Assembly (NCBI GenBank): GCA_023416135.1
Contig: JAEZIF010000256.1
Coordinates: 1 to 27,039, forward strand
Length of the DNA stretch: 27,039 nucleotides
Direction: 5' to 3'
Source: Pseudomonadota bacterium
Lineage (GTDB): Bacteria; Pseudomonadota; Alphaproteobacteria; Reyranellales; Reyranellaceae
Made by a program: the position numbers and the translations under genes. The notes under the pieces are model-generated. The model did not search any database. It was not told the origin of the DNA and saw only the letters and a program-made list of their open reading frames with translations. This document shows, one piece after another, positions 7,697-15,798 of this stretch (position 1 is its first letter; each line of letters opens with the position of its first letter).

Positions 7697-8842
7697 ATGT
7701 CAACGCGTCATGCATTGATCACAGGAGGGGCCGGCTTCATCGGATCCCATCTCGTCGACGAGCTGCTCAAGCGCGGCTTCGAGGTTACCGTTCTCGACTG
7801 CCTGCTGCCACAGGTCCACGCCGATGCCGAGATGGCCGAGGATGGCTGGCCGGTTTACCTCGATCCGCGCGCCCGCCGCATCAAGGGGAACATCCTCGAC
7901 GACGGCGTCTTCGAATCGAGCCTGGATGGCATCACCCATCTCGTTCACCTGGCAGCCTCGGTCGGCGTCGGCCAGAGCATGACGAACATCGCCGACTACA
8001 CGCGCAACAACACCATGGCCACCGCCATCATGCTGGACGTGCTGTCGCGGTGCAGCCATCGCATCGAGCGTATCGCCGTGGCATCGTCGATGTCGATTTA
8101 CGGCGAGGGCGAGTACTGGTCGCCGGCGGCAAAGACTTCGATCGCTCCCCCGCTGCGCAGCAACGAGCAGCTCCGACGGAAATCGTGGGAACTGGAAGGC
8201 GAAGGAGGCCGGGAAACCCTCGAGCCTCTTCCGACCAAGGAGGAAAAGCCGCTGCACCCGGCTTCGATCTACGCGATCAACAAGCGCGATCAGGAAGAAA
8301 TGCTCCTGACGGTCGGCCGTGCCCTCGACATTCCGACGACTGCCTTGCGCCTGTTCAACGTCTACGGTTCGCGCCAGGCCCTCAGCAATCCCTACACCGG
8401 CGTCGCTGCGATCTTCATCTCGCGACTGCTCAACGGCGAACCGCCGCTGGTGTTCGAGGATGGCGAGCAGCAGCGCGATTTCGTTCATGTCCAGGACGTG
8501 GCCGAGGCCTTTGCAACGGTTCTCGAGAGCGACAAGCGCATCTGGGGCGCCTTCAACGTCGGCAGCGGGCAGTCCATTTCGGTCAACAGCATCGCCCGCA
8601 CGCTGGCACGCCTCCTGCGCAAGAACATCGCGCCACGGGTGCTCGACCAGTACCGGGTCGGCGACATCCGGCACTGCTTCGCCGACGTCTCGCGGATTGC
8701 AGAAACCTACGCCTTTAGGCCACGACGCGATTTCGAGAGCGGCATGGAGGAGCTCATCAGCTGGGTCGCGACCGCGCGCAAGCCGATCGACCGCTCATCA
8801 CGCAGCATGGCCGAGCTCGCGCACGGCCGAATGGTTGTCTGA
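7697..8842 (+). CDS. NAD-dependent epimerase/dehydratase (extended SDR)
   Basis: A 381-residue extended short-chain dehydrogenase, probably acting on a nucleotide-sugar. The NAD-binding motif GGAGFIGSH is at residues 10-18. The active-site serines are in the SSMSIYGEG stretch (about 130-138), and the catalytic pair is Y192-x3-K196 (YAINK). RLFNVYGSRQ and the QQRDFVHVQDVAEAF stretch are also typical of UDP-glucose 4-epimerase-like enzymes. The start at 7697 is set by GGAAGGGG eight bases upstream and by the family N-terminus. An insert with charged residues (about 160-185) separates the active-site segments. It is convergent with the xylanase-like gene, with a strong inverted repeat between them. 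Sugar interconversion for a surface or secreted glycan is plausible. The exact substrate is not readable. Confidence 0.9.
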   Translation: MSTRHALITGGAGFIGSHLVDELLKRGFEVTVLDCLLPQVHADAEMAEDGWPVYLDPRARRIKGNILDDGVFESSLDGITHLVHLAASVGVGQSMTNIADYTRNNTMATAIMLDVLSRCSHRIERIAVASSMSIYGEGEYWSPAAKTSIAPPLRSNEQLRRKSWELEGEGGRETLEPLPTKEEKPLHPASIYAINKRDQEEMLLTVGRALDIPTTALRLFNVYGSRQALSNPYTGVAAIFISRLLNGEPPLVFEDGEQQRDFVHVQDVAEAFATVLESDKRIWGAFNVGSGQSISVNSIARTLARLLRKNIAPRVLDQYRVGDIRHCFADVSRIAETYAFRPRRDFESGMEELISWVATARKPIDRSSRSMAELAHGRMVV

Positions 8843-8853
8843 ACGTGGAGCGG

Positions 8854-8892
8854 ATCCGATCAGATGGAACACGCGGGTCCATCTGATCGGAT
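8854..8892. terminator. Perfect 15-bp inverted repeat between convergent genes
   Basis: ATCCGATCAGATGGA at 8854-8868 pairs perfectly with its complement at 8878-8892 across a nine-base loop. It lies 11 bases after the epimerase stop and 23 bases before the stop of the minus-strand GH10 gene, so it can act as a bidirectional terminator. There is no long T-run on either side. Confidence 0.75.
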
Positions 8893-8915
8893 TGGCGCGC
8901 ACTACAGGGGCCGGT

Positions 8916-10046
8916 TCAGCCACGGCGTGCCGGAGCGTGCCGCAGGGCGCTGGCGATGGCGTGGTACATCGGCTTGCGCCGCATCGAGCTGTCGAACGGC
9001 AGGCCGCGGTTGAAACCGGGCGACGACCCGTCCTTCCAGTTTCCCGGGTGGCGGGCCAAGTCTTCCGGCGTGACCCGTAGCCACGAGTGCCGGTCGCTCA
9101 TTCCCCAGGTCGACACGCCACGCACGGCGGGCTCAGCCAAGACAATGTCGAGATAGCGGGCGGTTGCATCGGCGACATCGCGATCGCGCCGATCGACCGG
9201 CTGTGCATAGTCGTATTCCTTGACGTCCAATTCGGTGATCACGATGAACAAGCCAAGGCTGGCGATTTCCCGCAGAAACGGCGTATAGACGACGGTCCGG
9301 ATCGGCCCCTTCGACAGATCGAGATGCGCCTGCAGTCCGACGCCGTCGAGTGGAGCGCCGGCTCGTTTCAGCCTCTCGAGCAGCTTCAGGAAATGATAGC
9401 GCCTGTCGCTTTCGACCTGGCTGTCGGCCTCGAGGGCAAATTCGTTGATCATCAGTTCGGCGCCTGGGGCGAGGCGTCGCGCCTCGTGAAGGGCGTTCGC
9501 AACGTAGTCGGGCCCGAAGACCTCGAGGAACACGCTGCCGCGCAGCCCATCCATGCAATACCCGGTCTCGATGGGCTCGTTGACGACGTCCCAGCGGCCG
9601 ATCGCGCCGGAATATCGGGACAACACCGCTTCCATGTAGCGCTGCACCGGAGTCCAGCTGCTTTGACTGCGCAATCGGGCCTGCGCCCAGTCAGGCACGG
9701 CGGCGTGCCACAGCAAAGTATGACCGTGGGTCCGCAGTCCCTGCTGGACGGCGAATCCCAGCAAGTCATCGCTTGGCCCGAACCGAAAACGCCCCGGCGA
9801 CTCCTCGATGGCATCCCACTTCATCGCGATCTCCGGTGTCAGGCTCGCACATTCGCGCAGCACGGTACCCCGCAGGTCTGCCTCGGCGAGGATATCCTCG
9901 ATCCGTACGGCCGTACCGAAGTAGAGGCCGGCTCGTGCGGCGAGCTGAGACAGGGAATCGTCTGACGTCGCCGATGCTCGGCTGCCCGGCCTGGCGGCCC
10001 AAAGGCCGAGCGTCGCAGCCGTGGAGAGAAGTCGCCGGCGCATCAT
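8916..10046 (-). CDS. GH10 family endo-1,4-beta-xylanase-like, exported
   Basis: A 376-residue glycoside hydrolase family 10 protein. The acid/base glutamate is in WDVVNEP (E157) and the nucleophile is in VITELDVKEYD (E272). Other family markers are HTLLWHAAVPDW (about 109-120), GLQAHLD (about 237-243) and STWGMSDRHSW near the end. The N-terminus MMRRRLLSTAATLGLWAA looks like a Tat-type signal with twin arginines, so periplasmic or extracellular action is likely. The ATG at 10046 is preceded by AGGAGG at a longer than usual distance; an in-frame ATG at 10109 would put 21 residues ahead of the signal. The family cleaves beta-1,4-xylan, but this short single-domain form has no carbohydrate-binding module. 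Its link to the epimerase is only by position. Confidence 0.92.
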   Translation of the reverse strand: MMRRRLLSTAATLGLWAARPGSRASATSDDSLSQLAARAGLYFGTAVRIEDILAEADLRGTVLRECASLTPEIAMKWDAIEESPGRFRFGPSDDLLGFAVQQGLRTHGHTLLWHAAVPDWAQARLRSQSSWTPVQRYMEAVLSRYSGAIGRWDVVNEPIETGYCMDGLRGSVFLEVFGPDYVANALHEARRLAPGAELMINEFALEADSQVESDRRYHFLKLLERLKRAGAPLDGVGLQAHLDLSKGPIRTVVYTPFLREIASLGLFIVITELDVKEYDYAQPVDRRDRDVADATARYLDIVLAEPAVRGVSTWGMSDRHSWLRVTPEDLARHPGNWKDGSSPGFNRGLPFDSSMRRKPMYHAIASALRHAPARRG

Positions 10047-10586
10047 GGGACGAAGCAACGCCTCCTCTTCGGCACTTGTGCGGCATCTGGCCTTGCCGGC
10101 TTGCCGCATGAAGCTAGGTAAGACCTATCCCGCCCGGGTAGGCATTGTCGGTAGTATGGGGAAGAGCAGGACATTGCCAACGTCGTGAATAGAACTACCG
10201 ACCATCACTCGAGGCATTGGGACTTGCACCTCCCGCCCGAGCCACTCCACCTTCCCGCGCCCCTCGCGCAGGTCGCATTGACAGCGATCCCGGTCCCTCG
10301 GTCCCGGTCGAGGCGACGACTTCCGGCCCTTCGGCACCGATGAAGTGGCTGGCCTCTCCCGAACGACCACTGCACACAGCTGAACCTGGGAGCCAGCCTC
10401 CGCAGTGCTCTCGATACTGGTTTTTCCGTTAATTCCGCAACCGGACGTTGGGCTTCAATAACCCGGTCTGCGGGCCAAAAAGGTCCCAGGCGAAGCAAAA
10501 TCCATGATCACCGAAAAAACACAGGTTCACCCGGCGCACAGGGCTCATACGTGAAACCGTGGGCGCGGCGTAAGGGGGTTGGCGAG
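10047..10586. other. Intergenic region, no gene recognised
   Basis: About 540 bases between the divergent GH10 and zinc-ribbon genes. Short frames only, none recognised. Promoters for both flanking genes should lie here. The last bases before 10587 hold GGGGGTTGG, shared with zinc-ribbon copy B. Confidence 0.5.
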
Positions 10587-11126
10587 ATGGACCGGGAGAG
10601 TGTGGGAAGATTCATAGAAATCGGTCTGGGTGGCGGCGCAGATTCGACGGACGTGGACAACGAATTTCTCGTGAGCGAAGCGCTTGAGAGATTCTCCAAT
10701 GAGTTGAGTGCCCATCGCTATCTGGAGGGCATCATCTGGCCGGATGGCGTGCGTTGTCCACACTGCAGCGGGACCGAGCGCGTCGGCAAGCTCAATGGCG
10801 CCTCGACGCGGCTCGGCACATACAAGTGCTATGCGTGTCGCAGGAGCTTCTCGGTGACCCATGGCACCTTGTTCATGTCCAGCCATGTCCCGGTACACAA
10901 ATGGCTGCAGGCAATCTACCTCACCGGCGGCGGCACGAAAAACATCCGACCGCATCAGTTGCAGCGAATCCTGAACGTGTCGTTCAAAACCGCGTCATTC
11001 ATCCTCCGGCGCATCAGCGAGGCCGCTGCCTCGGCGGATCTGACCCGATCTCCGGTCATGACCGATACTGTCGCTGCCGTCATTTCCACGAGCGAGTCCA
11101 CCGCGAAGCAGCCGCCCGCACCGTGA
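10587..11126 (+). CDS. IS1595-type zinc-ribbon/HTH protein without DDE domain (copy C)
   Basis: A 179-residue paralogue of the proteins at 89-586 and 5450-5929. The conserved helix is at about residues 32-50 (ALERFSNELSAHRYLEGII). The zinc ribbon is C57-x2-C60 and C81-x2-C84, followed by HGTLFMSSHVPVHKWLQAIYL (about 92-112) and an HTH-like segment (about 120-141). The N-terminal 25 residues and a Ser/Thr/Ala-rich tail (about 147-179) are specific to this copy. ATG at 10587 has GGGGGTTGG four bases upstream, as in copy B; an in-frame start at 10551 would add 12 residues. The gene ends seven bases before the stop of a convergent HEPN-like gene. There is no DDE domain, so autonomous transposition is not expected. 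A decayed transposase cannot be ruled out, but the conserved core argues against simple decay. Confidence 0.8.
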   Translation: MDRESVGRFIEIGLGGGADSTDVDNEFLVSEALERFSNELSAHRYLEGIIWPDGVRCPHCSGTERVGKLNGASTRLGTYKCYACRRSFSVTHGTLFMSSHVPVHKWLQAIYLTGGGTKNIRPHQLQRILNVSFKTASFILRRISEAAASADLTRSPVMTDTVAAVISTSESTAKQPPAP

Positions 11127-11133
11127 TGGAGGG

Positions 11134-11913
11134 CTAAGCGGGCGGCGTCGACGCCATCGCCGCCTGGAGGCGGGGAAGCAGGTCCCACAGCTGCCGGTTC
11201 AACTGGCGCAGCCTGTCGTCGACATCGACGAGAGTTTGTTTGCGTTTGGCGTCGATCGGCTGACGGTCGCCGAACGAAACGCGCCCCTTTTTCTCTATGA
11301 AGCGTAGCATCTGGGTATGCGTGATCTGGCCCTGCTCGTTCACGAGATACATGGCATGCAGGAACTCGTTGCGGATGCGGTTGGCGTCGTTGAAAAGCTC
11401 CATCGTCCTGTCGACCTCGGCGCGGGTGGCGGGGTCGTGCAGATGCAGCAATGAAAGTCGGCGCACGAGGTCGAGGCGCGCTCGCGTGGTGTTGAGTGTC
11501 GAGAAGACGACGGCCGCCGAACGCTCATCCGTTCTCAGCAGCAGCATCAGCACATAGATCAGCAGGCTCTCGTTGTTCGACCAGCTGAACACGAGCTGGC
11601 CAATCAGCGTCATGAGGTTCTGGCGGTCGGCCGCGCTGTCGCGCGCCGCATTCTCGATGGCCGCGAAGTCGGGACGCTGCGGCAGCAAGGCCGCCGAGGA
11701 CGGCTCGCTCGAAGGCGAAACCGGGCGGGCGCGTGGGCCGTCCTGCACAGCCGGCGGGCTGGTCGGACGACTTTGCCCGTTGTCCTTGAGGATAAGCTTC
11801 CTCAGGACCTCTTCGAACTTCGCACCCTCGTCCGAGTGCAGAGTGTTCTTGATCCTGTCCAGGAAGACTGCGAATTGCTCGTCGCTGTGGGCAGAAGGTC
11901 GTTTTCTCGGCAC
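11134..11913 (-). CDS. HEPN-like protein with R-N-x3-H motif (copy 2)
   Basis: A 259-residue paralogue of the protein at 5899-6771. The N-terminal block (RKRPSAHSDEQFAVFLDRI) and the helical domain (about 82-252) are strongly conserved between the two. The Pro/Ser-rich linker (about 44-79) is not. FSWSNNESLLIYVLMLLLRT, FSTLNTTRARLDLV, R181-N-E-F-L-H186, ITHTQMLRF and SFGDRQPID are shared. The R-x4-H motif suggests a HEPN fold and possibly RNase activity. The start is placed at a GTG (11913) because it aligns exactly with the ATG of copy 1. No strong ribosome site is seen, and an in-frame ATG at 11958 is the alternative. It is tail-to-tail with zinc-ribbon copy C. Confidence 0.65.
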   Translation of the reverse strand: MPRKRPSAHSDEQFAVFLDRIKNTLHSDEGAKFEEVLRKLILKDNGQSRPTSPPAVQDGPRARPVSPSSEPSSAALLPQRPDFAAIENAARDSAADRQNLMTLIGQLVFSWSNNESLLIYVLMLLLRTDERSAAVVFSTLNTTRARLDLVRRLSLLHLHDPATRAEVDRTMELFNDANRIRNEFLHAMYLVNEQGQITHTQMLRFIEKKGRVSFGDRQPIDAKRKQTLVDVDDRLRQLNRQLWDLLPRLQAAMASTPPA

Positions 11914-12032
11914 GGCGTCAGGCCACAAAAGCACGTAACTATCGCAAAGGTAGTGCATTCGTCAATCACCCAAAATGGTCCGGCGGCTGGCATACTGGGC
12001 TTGAGTACACATTTATTTCGGAGATCGAGGCA

Positions 12033-13097
12033 ATGGATTTCGGCATCGCCCTGCCCACCGCGGCGGACTCCTGGAGGCTGGTTCAAGCGGCCGAGGAAGC
12101 GGGCTTCAGCCACGCCTGGTTCTATGACACGCAGATGCTGAGCGCAGACTGCTTCGTTGCCATGGGGGCCGCTGCCGTCAATACGCGGCGTATTCGGCTC
12201 GGCACCGGCGTCCTGGTGCCGTCGAACCGCATTGCGCCGGTCGCGGCCAATGCGCTGGCCACCCTCAACCAGCTCGCACCGGGGCGTATCGATTTCGGCG
12301 TCGGGACGGGTTTCACGGCCCGTCGCGCCATGGGTTTTGGCGCCATAAAGGTCAAGGAGATGGAGACCTACGTGCATCAGGTTTATGGCCTTTTGCGTCG
12401 CGAGACGGTCGAATTCGAAATGGAAGGGCAAAAGCGCAAAATAAGATTCCTCAACCCTGAGTTGCCTCTCTTCAACACCCAGGACGCGATTGCCCTGCAC
12501 CTTTCCGCCTTCGGGCCTCGCACCCGCGCGCTGACGGCCAAACTGAAGGCAGGCTGGATCGACTTCGTCGGCAAGGTAGAGAACGGCATCAAGGAAGTCG
12601 AAGCCATGCGTGAGGCCTGGGGCAAGGCGGGCCACGCCATCGGCGACCTGCAGGCCACCGCCTTCGCCCTGGGCTGCGTACTGGAGGACGGCGAGCCGGC
12701 CAACTCCGAGCGCGCCATGGCCCAGGCCGGGCCACGCGCTGCAGTGATGCTGCATCGCGCCGCCGATCAGGCACTGGCCGGGCTGGCGCCGGGCGTGGCC
12801 ATGCCGTCGACCCCGGAAATCCAGGCCTATATTGAGCTCGCGCGCAGCTTCGAGCCCAGGGACGCGCGGTATCTCGAGAACCATCGCGGTCACTTGATGT
12901 TCGTGAAGGACGAAGAGAAGAAATTCGTCACCGCGGACTTGATCGCCAACACCTCGTTCACGGCGACCGAGGCCGAAATCAAGAAGCGGATCGAGGCGTT
13001 GCGGGGCGCAGGCTACAGCCAGTTCACTATCCAGCTCGTGCCCGGGCACGAATCCGCGCTGGCCGACTGGGCTAAAATCGGTAAGGCGTTCGCTTAG
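12033..13097 (+). CDS. LLM-class flavin-dependent oxidoreductase
   Basis: A 354-residue luciferase-like monooxygenase family (TIM barrel) protein that would use reduced FMN or F420. Family landmarks are the N-terminal strand MDFGIALPT, RIRLGTGVLVPSNR (about residues 53-66) and LNQLAPGRIDFGVGTGF (about 79-95). GGAG lies about 11 bases before the ATG. It is the first of eight such genes in the window and is divergent from the HEPN-like gene, with a 120-base gap. It is convergent with the 2OG-oxygenase gene, 27 bases away. The C-terminal half is distinct from the other seven, so it is probably not a recent duplicate. Substrate unknown. Confidence 0.88.
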   Translation: MDFGIALPTAADSWRLVQAAEEAGFSHAWFYDTQMLSADCFVAMGAAAVNTRRIRLGTGVLVPSNRIAPVAANALATLNQLAPGRIDFGVGTGFTARRAMGFGAIKVKEMETYVHQVYGLLRRETVEFEMEGQKRKIRFLNPELPLFNTQDAIALHLSAFGPRTRALTAKLKAGWIDFVGKVENGIKEVEAMREAWGKAGHAIGDLQATAFALGCVLEDGEPANSERAMAQAGPRAAVMLHRAADQALAGLAPGVAMPSTPEIQAYIELARSFEPRDARYLENHRGHLMFVKDEEKKFVTADLIANTSFTATEAEIKKRIEALRGAGYSQFTIQLVPGHESALADWAKIGKAFA

Positions 13098-13124
13098 GGG
13101 GCAGGCCTTTCGGAACGCCGCCGG

Positions 13125-13778
13125 TCAAAGACTGAGATTGAACGCGATGGAAATGCGCTCGGCGGTGCCGTGATAGGGCCGCACCTGATGGATCATCCAT
13201 GACGGGAACAACACCAACCGGCCGGCCATGGGCCGGATGCGTTCGGTGGCACCTCCCGTCAGGCCGCCCGGCATGGCATAGCCGAGGTGCGGCGCGTTCA
13301 TCGCCGGCAATGGCCCGCGCGGATCCATGAACTCGAGCTCTCCGCCGAGCGACGGGTCGGCAGCGATGCCGCCGTCGTCAACATAATAGACACCGGACCA
13401 GAAGGCGCCCGGGTGGGAATGGAATTCGTTGCCGTGGCCGCTGCGGTTGACGTTCGCCCACATATTCCCGTGCCAGGTCACGGCAAAGAAGCCGGGGTGG
13501 GGGCCGCTGCCGGCGGCGCCCTTGCGATCCGTCGTCACTCGGTTGGCGACGTTGCGACCGATGGCCAGCAGCTTGATCGCCGGCGCTCCGCCCCAGCGGT
13601 CCATGTCCCAGCTCGACTGCCAGCCGCCGACATTGGAATGCTGTGTGCTGGGATGCGTCTTCTCGCGCTCGCCGATCACGCGACGCAATTCACTGTTGAG
13701 CGCCGCCGCCTCAGGTACATCGAACGTGACGAGTGGAGTCGCAAACAGCGGAATTATTTCGGGCGTAGCGCTGCTCAT
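13125..13778 (-). CDS. Putative 2OG-Fe(II) oxygenase-like protein
   Basis: A 217-residue cupin-fold protein resembling the putative 2OG-Fe(II) oxygenases of the PF13759/TIGR02466 group. The likely metal site is in NEFHSHPGAFWSGVYYV (H120 and H122), and the distal histidine is in SWMIHQVRPYHG (H197). R208 in ERISIAFN probably binds 2-oxoglutarate. The start PEIIPLFATPLVTFDV is also typical of this group. It would hydroxylate an unknown substrate in the cytoplasm. It sits 110 bases downstream of an LLM gene on the same strand and could share its transcript. Confidence 0.8.
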   Translation of the reverse strand: MSSATPEIIPLFATPLVTFDVPEAAALNSELRRVIGEREKTHPSTQHSNVGGWQSSWDMDRWGGAPAIKLLAIGRNVANRVTTDRKGAAGSGPHPGFFAVTWHGNMWANVNRSGHGNEFHSHPGAFWSGVYYVDDGGIAADPSLGGELEFMDPRGPLPAMNAPHLGYAMPGGLTGGATERIRPMAGRLVLFPSWMIHQVRPYHGTAERISIAFNLSL

Positions 13779-13888
13779 ATGTGCGGAAAGTGTTCAGTTG
13801 CACTCGAAACTGCACTCAATTTTTCGGCAGTGCACCTATGCGGGTTCGACGACTTCAACTTTTCGGCATAGCACAGCGAGTGAAGTCG

Positions 13889-14770
13889 TTAGAGCTCTGC
13901 ATAGGGCCGGATCACCATCTCTCCGAAGCGGGCCAGGCTCTCATCGAGGTTCGGCATGAACGGCCCAACCGGAAGGACGATGCGGTGAACACCGCGGCGT
14001 TTGCGCTCCTCGATGGCGGCCTGCGGTTCGACAGTCGAGCTAGGCAGCAGATCGGGACACCCAGCAATCATCTCGATGGCTGCAGGATCCCGACCGGACT
14101 CCGCCGCAGCTCGGCGGGCGATGTCGAACAGAGGAAAGGTGTCGACTTGGGCGCCGACCGACGGAAAGAAACCGTCACCCAGGCGGCCGGCCCGGCGTGC
14201 GGCAGCCTCGGAATGACCGCCGACGACGATGGGAATGCGACCGAACGGCTTGGGATTGCAGCTCACGTCCTTGAAGTTGACGAACTCGCCCGAGAAACTT
14301 GCCCCATCCTCGGCCCACAATGCCCTCATGGCCGTAAGGTATTCGTCAGCGCGCCGGCCGCGCCGCTCGAAGGGCACACCCAGGGCCTGAAACTCCTCTT
14401 TCAGCCAGCCTACGCCGATGCCGAGCTCGAACCGGCCGCTGCTCATGTAGTCGAGGGTGGCAACCTGCTTGGCCAGCACGAGCGGGTCGCGCTGGGGCAG
14501 GATGACCACGCCCGTCAGAAAGCGCAGGCGCGTCGTCACCGCCGCGGCATAGGCGATCCAGATCAGGGGATCGGGGAATGCGCCGCCGCGGCCGACCGGC
14601 AGGCGGCCGGTCGCGGAGTAGGGGTACGTCGAGGTGTAGTTGTCGGGGAAGACCACATGGTCCACCGCCAGAACGGAGTCGAAGCCGGCCGCCTCGGCCA
14701 ATCGCGCCAGTCGCGCCGCGCCGGCGAAGTCGGGAAAGGTGTTGTTGCCGAAGTGCAGTGCGAACTTCAT
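13889..14770 (-). CDS. LLM-class (F420-type) oxidoreductase
   Basis: A 293-residue luciferase-like oxidoreductase. The N-terminus MKFALHFGNNTFPDF, the LTGVVILPQRDPLVLAKQVA segment (about residues 71-90) and GRFELGIGVGWLKEE (about 97-111) mark the subgroup often annotated as F420-dependent. ATG at 14770 was chosen because it aligns with the relatives at 16848 and 21634; a start at 14845 would overlap the upstream gene. It follows the LLM gene at 14787-15737 after a 16-base gap, so the two form an operon. Whether the cofactor is FMN or F420 cannot be decided here. Confidence 0.9.
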   Translation of the reverse strand: MKFALHFGNNTFPDFAGAARLARLAEAAGFDSVLAVDHVVFPDNYTSTYPYSATGRLPVGRGGAFPDPLIWIAYAAAVTTRLRFLTGVVILPQRDPLVLAKQVATLDYMSSGRFELGIGVGWLKEEFQALGVPFERRGRRADEYLTAMRALWAEDGASFSGEFVNFKDVSCNPKPFGRIPIVVGGHSEAAARRAGRLGDGFFPSVGAQVDTFPLFDIARRAAAESGRDPAAIEMIAGCPDLLPSSTVEPQAAIEERKRRGVHRIVLPVGPFMPNLDESLARFGEMVIRPYAEL

Positions 14771-14786
14771 GACGTCACCGTTTCCC

Positions 14787-15737
14787 TCACCAACCCAGAT
14801 CGCGTCTAATGCGCGCCGCGGTTTCCAGATGCCGATCATGGTCACCGGCGAAACGAAGCACGAGATGGGTCGCGCCGGCGTCGGCGTACGACCTTATCCA
14901 GGCCGCGGCTTCGGCGGCGGGGCCGGCAAAGCTCTTCTGCCACTTGCGCGTCTCCAGGGGATCGACGCCGTAATATTCCTTCAGGTAGGCGTTGAGCTTG
15001 TCGTCGGCGCGCTGGGCGTTGTCGTCGATCGACAGCGTCATGTACATCGCCGCGGTGAGCTCGGAGGGATCGCGGCCGGCAGCCTTCGCCGCAGCCACGA
15101 CCTCCGCCCATTCCGGCGCATAGTCCTTGGCGAGCGGACTGTTGGGGAACCAGCCGTCGTAGAGCCTGCCTGCACGCTCGCGTGAGGCCTTGACCGCGCC
15201 AGCGATCCAGATCGGCGGGCCGCCCGGCCGATGCGGCGTCGGCCCGAGCGCACTGTCTTTCACAGTCCAGCGACCTTCGGCGCCGTGCCTGGGCCACGTC
15301 ACCGGCTTGCCGGTCCACAACGCGCGGCAGAGCGCCAGACCTTCGACCAGGCGACCGACACGCTTGTCGAACGGCACGCCGGCTGCCGTGAACTCGGCAC
15401 GCACGTTCGGCACGTCGGGCGCGATTCCGACGCCGAGGATCACCCTGCCCTCGGCGATGCGATCGAGGGTCGCGACCTGCTGCGCCAGTACGACGGGATT
15501 TCGCAGGGCAGGCAGCAGCACGGCCGTGCCGAGCTCGGGCTTGCGCGTACGGGCGGCGACGGCCGCCAGGAGCGTCAGGGGATCGTGCCGCGGCCGCGCC
15601 AGCAACGAATCGCCAACCCAGAGGGAATCGTAGCCCAGCCCTTCCGCCTTCTCCGCCAGCGCCAGCAGCGATGCCGTCTCGTCACGTTGTTCCATGACGC
15701 GTTCACGCGTCGGCAGCAGGTAGCCTACTTTCGGCAT
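14787..15737 (-). CDS. LLM-class flavin/F420-dependent oxidoreductase
   Basis: A 316-residue luciferase-like protein. MPKVGYLLPTRERVM opens the barrel. LGYDSLWVGDSLLARPRHDP (about residues 34-53) and IAEGRVILGVGIAP (about 93-106) are typical of the family. GAGAGGAAACGCC precedes the ATG. It is the first gene of a minus-strand pair with 13889-14770 and is divergent from the LLM gene at 15799, with 61 bases between the starts. The C-terminus ends in an arginine-rich AARIRRDLGW. Substrate unknown. Confidence 0.9.
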   Translation of the reverse strand: MPKVGYLLPTRERVMEQRDETASLLALAEKAEGLGYDSLWVGDSLLARPRHDPLTLLAAVAARTRKPELGTAVLLPALRNPVVLAQQVATLDRIAEGRVILGVGIAPDVPNVRAEFTAAGVPFDKRVGRLVEGLALCRALWTGKPVTWPRHGAEGRWTVKDSALGPTPHRPGGPPIWIAGAVKASRERAGRLYDGWFPNSPLAKDYAPEWAEVVAAAKAAGRDPSELTAAMYMTLSIDDNAQRADDKLNAYLKEYYGVDPLETRKWQKSFAGPAAEAAAWIRSYADAGATHLVLRFAGDHDRHLETAARIRRDLGW

Positions 15738-15798
15738 GGCGTTTCCTCTCGACGATCTTTCGTTGATATAGTTTGCGCGTTGGTTGGAGGAAACGGCA
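15738..15798. promoter_or_regulatory. Divergent promoter region between two LLM genes
   Basis: Only 61 bases separate the two divergent starts, so promoters for both operons must lie here or overlap the coding ends. The segment is richer in A and T near 15762-15775 (GTTGATATAG), but no clear -35/-10 pair could be assigned. GGAGG at 15786-15790 is the ribosome site of the plus-strand gene. Confidence 0.4.

Noticed and set aside
7700..8674. A 324-codon minus-strand frame opposite the epimerase
   Set aside because: The epimerase has clear cofactor and catalytic motifs on the plus strand. The antisense frame has none.
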